Below are positions 5,078 through 6,750 of a stretch of 6,750 bases of DNA, piece after piece. The position numbers and the translations under genes were made by a program. Every line of letters begins with the position of its first letter. Within the stretch, counting starts at the first letter, position 1. The notes beneath the pieces are model-generated. The model searched no databases, was not told the DNA's origin, and saw only the letters and a list, made by a program, of their open reading frames with translations. The stretch comes from DATHSN01 sp035464115 (GTDB lineage: Bacteria; Actinomycetota; Acidimicrobiia; Acidimicrobiales; SKKL01). The stretch is from NCBI GenBank assembly GCA_035464115.1, contig DATHSN010000388.1:1-6750 (forward strand), read 5' to 3'.

Positions 5078-6688
5078 ATGAGCGACCTCGACGAGGGCGT
5101 GGCCGACGCCGCGCCGTCCGACGTCGAGCAGACCGGCGGCGACGCGCCGTCGGAGGAGCCTGCTGCGAGCACGGCATCGGAGAAGCCGAAGCGGGGCTTC
5201 CCCTCGCCGCTCACCATCCTCGTCGGGATCATCGTGGGCGTCTGGCTGCTCGCCCTCGTCATCCCGTCGGGCCAGTACGAGATCGACGACGACGGTCGTC
5301 CGGTCGTCGGGTCCTTCACCGAGATCGACTCGCCGCTCGACTTCGGCGAGCGCCTCGTCGACCTCGTCCTGGCGCCGATCAACGGCTTCTACGGGATCCA
5401 GGACCCCGACACCGGCCTGGTCGGGCCGTTCAACTCGGGCACCCTGTTCGGGTCCGCCCAGGTGTTCGTGTTCATCCTCGCCATCGGCGGGTTCATGACC
5501 GTGGTGTTCCGCACCGGGGCGCTCGACCTCGGGATCGCCCACCTGGCCCACCGCTTCCGCGACCAGGGGACCGTGCTGCTCGTGGCGCTGAGCCTGCTGT
5601 TCGGCGTGCTCGGCTCGATCATCTCGTGGTCCGACGAGTCGCTCGGCTTCTACGCGCTCCTCCTGCCGCTCATCGTGTCGCTCGGCTACGACCGCCTCGT
5701 GGCCGTGGCGGTCATCACGGTGGCGCCCTTCGCCGGGTCGATCGGCGCGACCGTGAACCCGTTCCGCATCGGCATCGGCTCCGACGCCGCCGGCATCTCC
5801 TTCGGCGACGGGCTCGAGCTGCGGGTCCTCATGTTCGTGCTGGTGATGGCGGTGACCATCACCTACACGGTGCGCTACGCCAAGCGGGTCCGAGCCGACC
5901 ACTCGACGTCGATCATCGGGATGTCACCGGCCGACGAGGAGCTCGAGCACGAGGGCGAGCGCGACGACCTCGAGCCCCTCAGCAGCCGCCACAAGGCGGT
6001 GATCGGCCTCGTCGGCTTCACCTTCGTGCTGCTGATCTTCTCGATCGTCCCGTGGGGCGCCATCTTCGACAACGCCCTCGCCGATCCGATCACCCACGAG
6101 ACCGTCGTCGAGCCGTTCTGGTTCGAGCTCGGCTGGTGGCTGCCCGAGCTGAGCGCCCTGTTCATCGTGATGGCCATCGTCATCGGGCTCGTCGCCCGCC
6201 TGGGCGAAGCCGAGACGTCGGCCGCGTTCCTGCGCGGCGTCGCCGACTTCGTCGGTCCCGCCATCCTCGTGGTGGTCGCCCGGGGCGTGTCGGTGATCCT
6301 CACCAACACCAAGACCCTCGACACCGTGCTCAACGCCATGGAGGGCATCGTCGACGGCCGGTCGAACGTGGTGTTCGTGCTCCTCCTCTCGGTCGTGTCG
6401 ATGCCGCTCGCGTTCCTCATCGGGTCGGGGTCGGCGGGCATGGCCCTGGTGATGCCGGTCCTGGCTCCGCTCGGCGACTTCGCCGGCGTCGACCGGGCCC
6501 TCATCGTCACCACCTACAACTCGATCGGCGGCTGGCTGCTGCTCGTGCTGCCGACCAACGCCCTGCTCATCGCCGGCCTCGGCCTCGCCAAGGTGGGCTT
6601 CGACGTCTACATCCGCTTCATCGCGCCGCTCATGGCGATGCTGCTCGGCGTGGTGCTCGCCGTGCTCCTCGTCGGCGTCGCCCTGTGA
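5078..6688 (+). CDS. YfcC-family carrier (DcuC/AbgT-related, C4-dicarboxylate anaerobic carrier-like)
   Basis: This 536-aa inner-membrane protein opens with an acidic, Ala/Ser/Pro-rich cytoplasmic tail (1-40). The first helix follows (SPLTILVGIIVGVWLLALVI, 43-62), then PSGQYE (63-68), the usual YfcC opening. The first transport repeat has GSAQVFVFILAIGGFMTVVF (125-144), SIISWSDESLGFYALLLPLI (180-199) and SIGATVNPFRIGIGSDAAGI (221-240). A charged loop (280-305, ADEELEHEGERDD) precedes the second repeat. That repeat has IGSGSAGMALVMPVLAPLGD (448-467), NSIGGWLLLVLPTN (481-494) and LGLAKVGFDVYIRFIAPLMA (501-520). The SGSA motif and the closing PTN...GLxLAKV segment match the family. Family members are secondary carriers proposed to move dicarboxylates, amino acids or peptides; the substrate here is not evident. 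In YfcC proteins as I remember them the second-repeat motif is nearer QFGDGFSN, so YNSIGGW is divergent. The ATG is fixed by GGGAGGAG 6 nt upstream. Transcribed divergently from the SLC13-type permease gene, and probably leads an operon with the gene at 6728. Confidence 0.88.
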   Translation: MSDLDEGVADAAPSDVEQTGGDAPSEEPAASTASEKPKRGFPSPLTILVGIIVGVWLLALVIPSGQYEIDDDGRPVVGSFTEIDSPLDFGERLVDLVLAPINGFYGIQDPDTGLVGPFNSGTLFGSAQVFVFILAIGGFMTVVFRTGALDLGIAHLAHRFRDQGTVLLVALSLLFGVLGSIISWSDESLGFYALLLPLIVSLGYDRLVAVAVITVAPFAGSIGATVNPFRIGIGSDAAGISFGDGLELRVLMFVLVMAVTITYTVRYAKRVRADHSTSIIGMSPADEELEHEGERDDLEPLSSRHKAVIGLVGFTFVLLIFSIVPWGAIFDNALADPITHETVVEPFWFELGWWLPELSALFIVMAIVIGLVARLGEAETSAAFLRGVADFVGPAILVVVARGVSVILTNTKTLDTVLNAMEGIVDGRSNVVFVLLLSVVSMPLAFLIGSGSAGMALVMPVLAPLGDFAGVDRALIVTTYNSIGGWLLLVLPTNALLIAGLGLAKVGFDVYIRFIAPLMAMLLGVVLAVLLVGVAL

Positions 6689-6727
6689 CCACCCTCCCCC
6701 CGCTCGCTCCCACCTGAGGATCCCCCC

Positions 6728-6750
6728 GTGCCCACCGCGCCGTTCACCCC
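6728..6750 (+). CDS. Start of a downstream gene (partial, unidentified)
   Basis: A GTG at 6728 is preceded by TGAGGA (6715-6720), whose GAGGA core lies 7 nt upstream, a normal Shine-Dalgarno spacing. The first codons read VPTAPFTP. The gap from the YfcC-family stop codon is 39 nt with no hairpin, so cotranscription is likely. Seven complete codons are too few to identify the product. Genes next to YfcC-type carriers often encode a peptidase or amidohydrolase acting on the imported substrate, but nothing here shows that. Confidence 0.45.

Noticed and set aside
4916..5902. Open frame continuing upstream of the permease on the minus strand for about 330 codons
   Set aside because: Its translation is His/Glu/Asp/Arg-rich and lies antisense to the YfcC-family gene, whose transmembrane pattern and Shine-Dalgarno are clear. 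It is a high-GC shadow frame.
4975..6717. 580-codon plus-strand frame overlapping the YfcC-family gene
   Set aside because: It is Arg/Pro/His-rich with no domain. It is the offset reading frame of the membrane protein, whose frame gives proper hydrophobic segments.
1..6750. CRISPR array, tRNA/rRNA, insertion sequence, phage or toxin-antitoxin content
   Set aside because: No direct-repeat array, no RNA gene signature, no transposase or integrase motifs and no terminal inverted repeats were found. Composition looks uniform across the window.

Overview
The window is very GC-rich DNA with dense coding, strong G/C third-position bias, GTG starts and actinobacterial-type promoters. This fits a high-GC Actinomycetota chromosome. 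An Acidimicrobiia-like (Ilumatobacter-type) lineage is my guess from the protein flavour and cannot be proven from the sequence. I see no mobile element, CRISPR array, rRNA or tRNA.

Layout. (1) 1-409, minus strand: a two-gene unit made of an 82-aa hypothetical protein followed, through an ATGA overlap, by a small multi-pass membrane protein that runs off the left edge. (2) 410-525: a 116-bp divergent promoter region. (3) 526-3096, plus strand: a large MalT-type (LAL) LuxR-family ATPase/transcription regulator. (4) 3076-3106: a strong GC-rich hairpin at the convergent junction, where only 10 bp separate two stop codons. (5) 3107-4915, minus strand: an SLC13-family anion permease with two RCK_C (TrkA-C) domains between its membrane halves. 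(6) 4916-5077: a 162-bp divergent promoter region with three palindromes. (7) 5078-6688, plus strand: a YfcC/DcuC-superfamily carrier. (8) 6728 to the end: the likely start of the next gene, with a good ribosome-binding site.

How it may work together. Two unrelated secondary carriers, both from superfamilies that often move carboxylates or related anions, are transcribed divergently from one short region. The LAL regulator sits immediately beyond the permease, in convergent orientation. LAL proteins sense a small molecule through their TPR-like middle region, so control of one or both carriers by this regulator is plausible but is inference only.

The most informative signal is in the promoters. 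Three of the four complete genes start with GTG placed 6 or 7 nt after a TACnnT -10 hexamer, as expected for leaderless transcripts. The fourth (YfcC-like) and both partial genes have Shine-Dalgarno sequences instead. I found no convincing evidence of a new multi-gene system; this looks like an ordinary chromosomal region with interesting regulatory detail.
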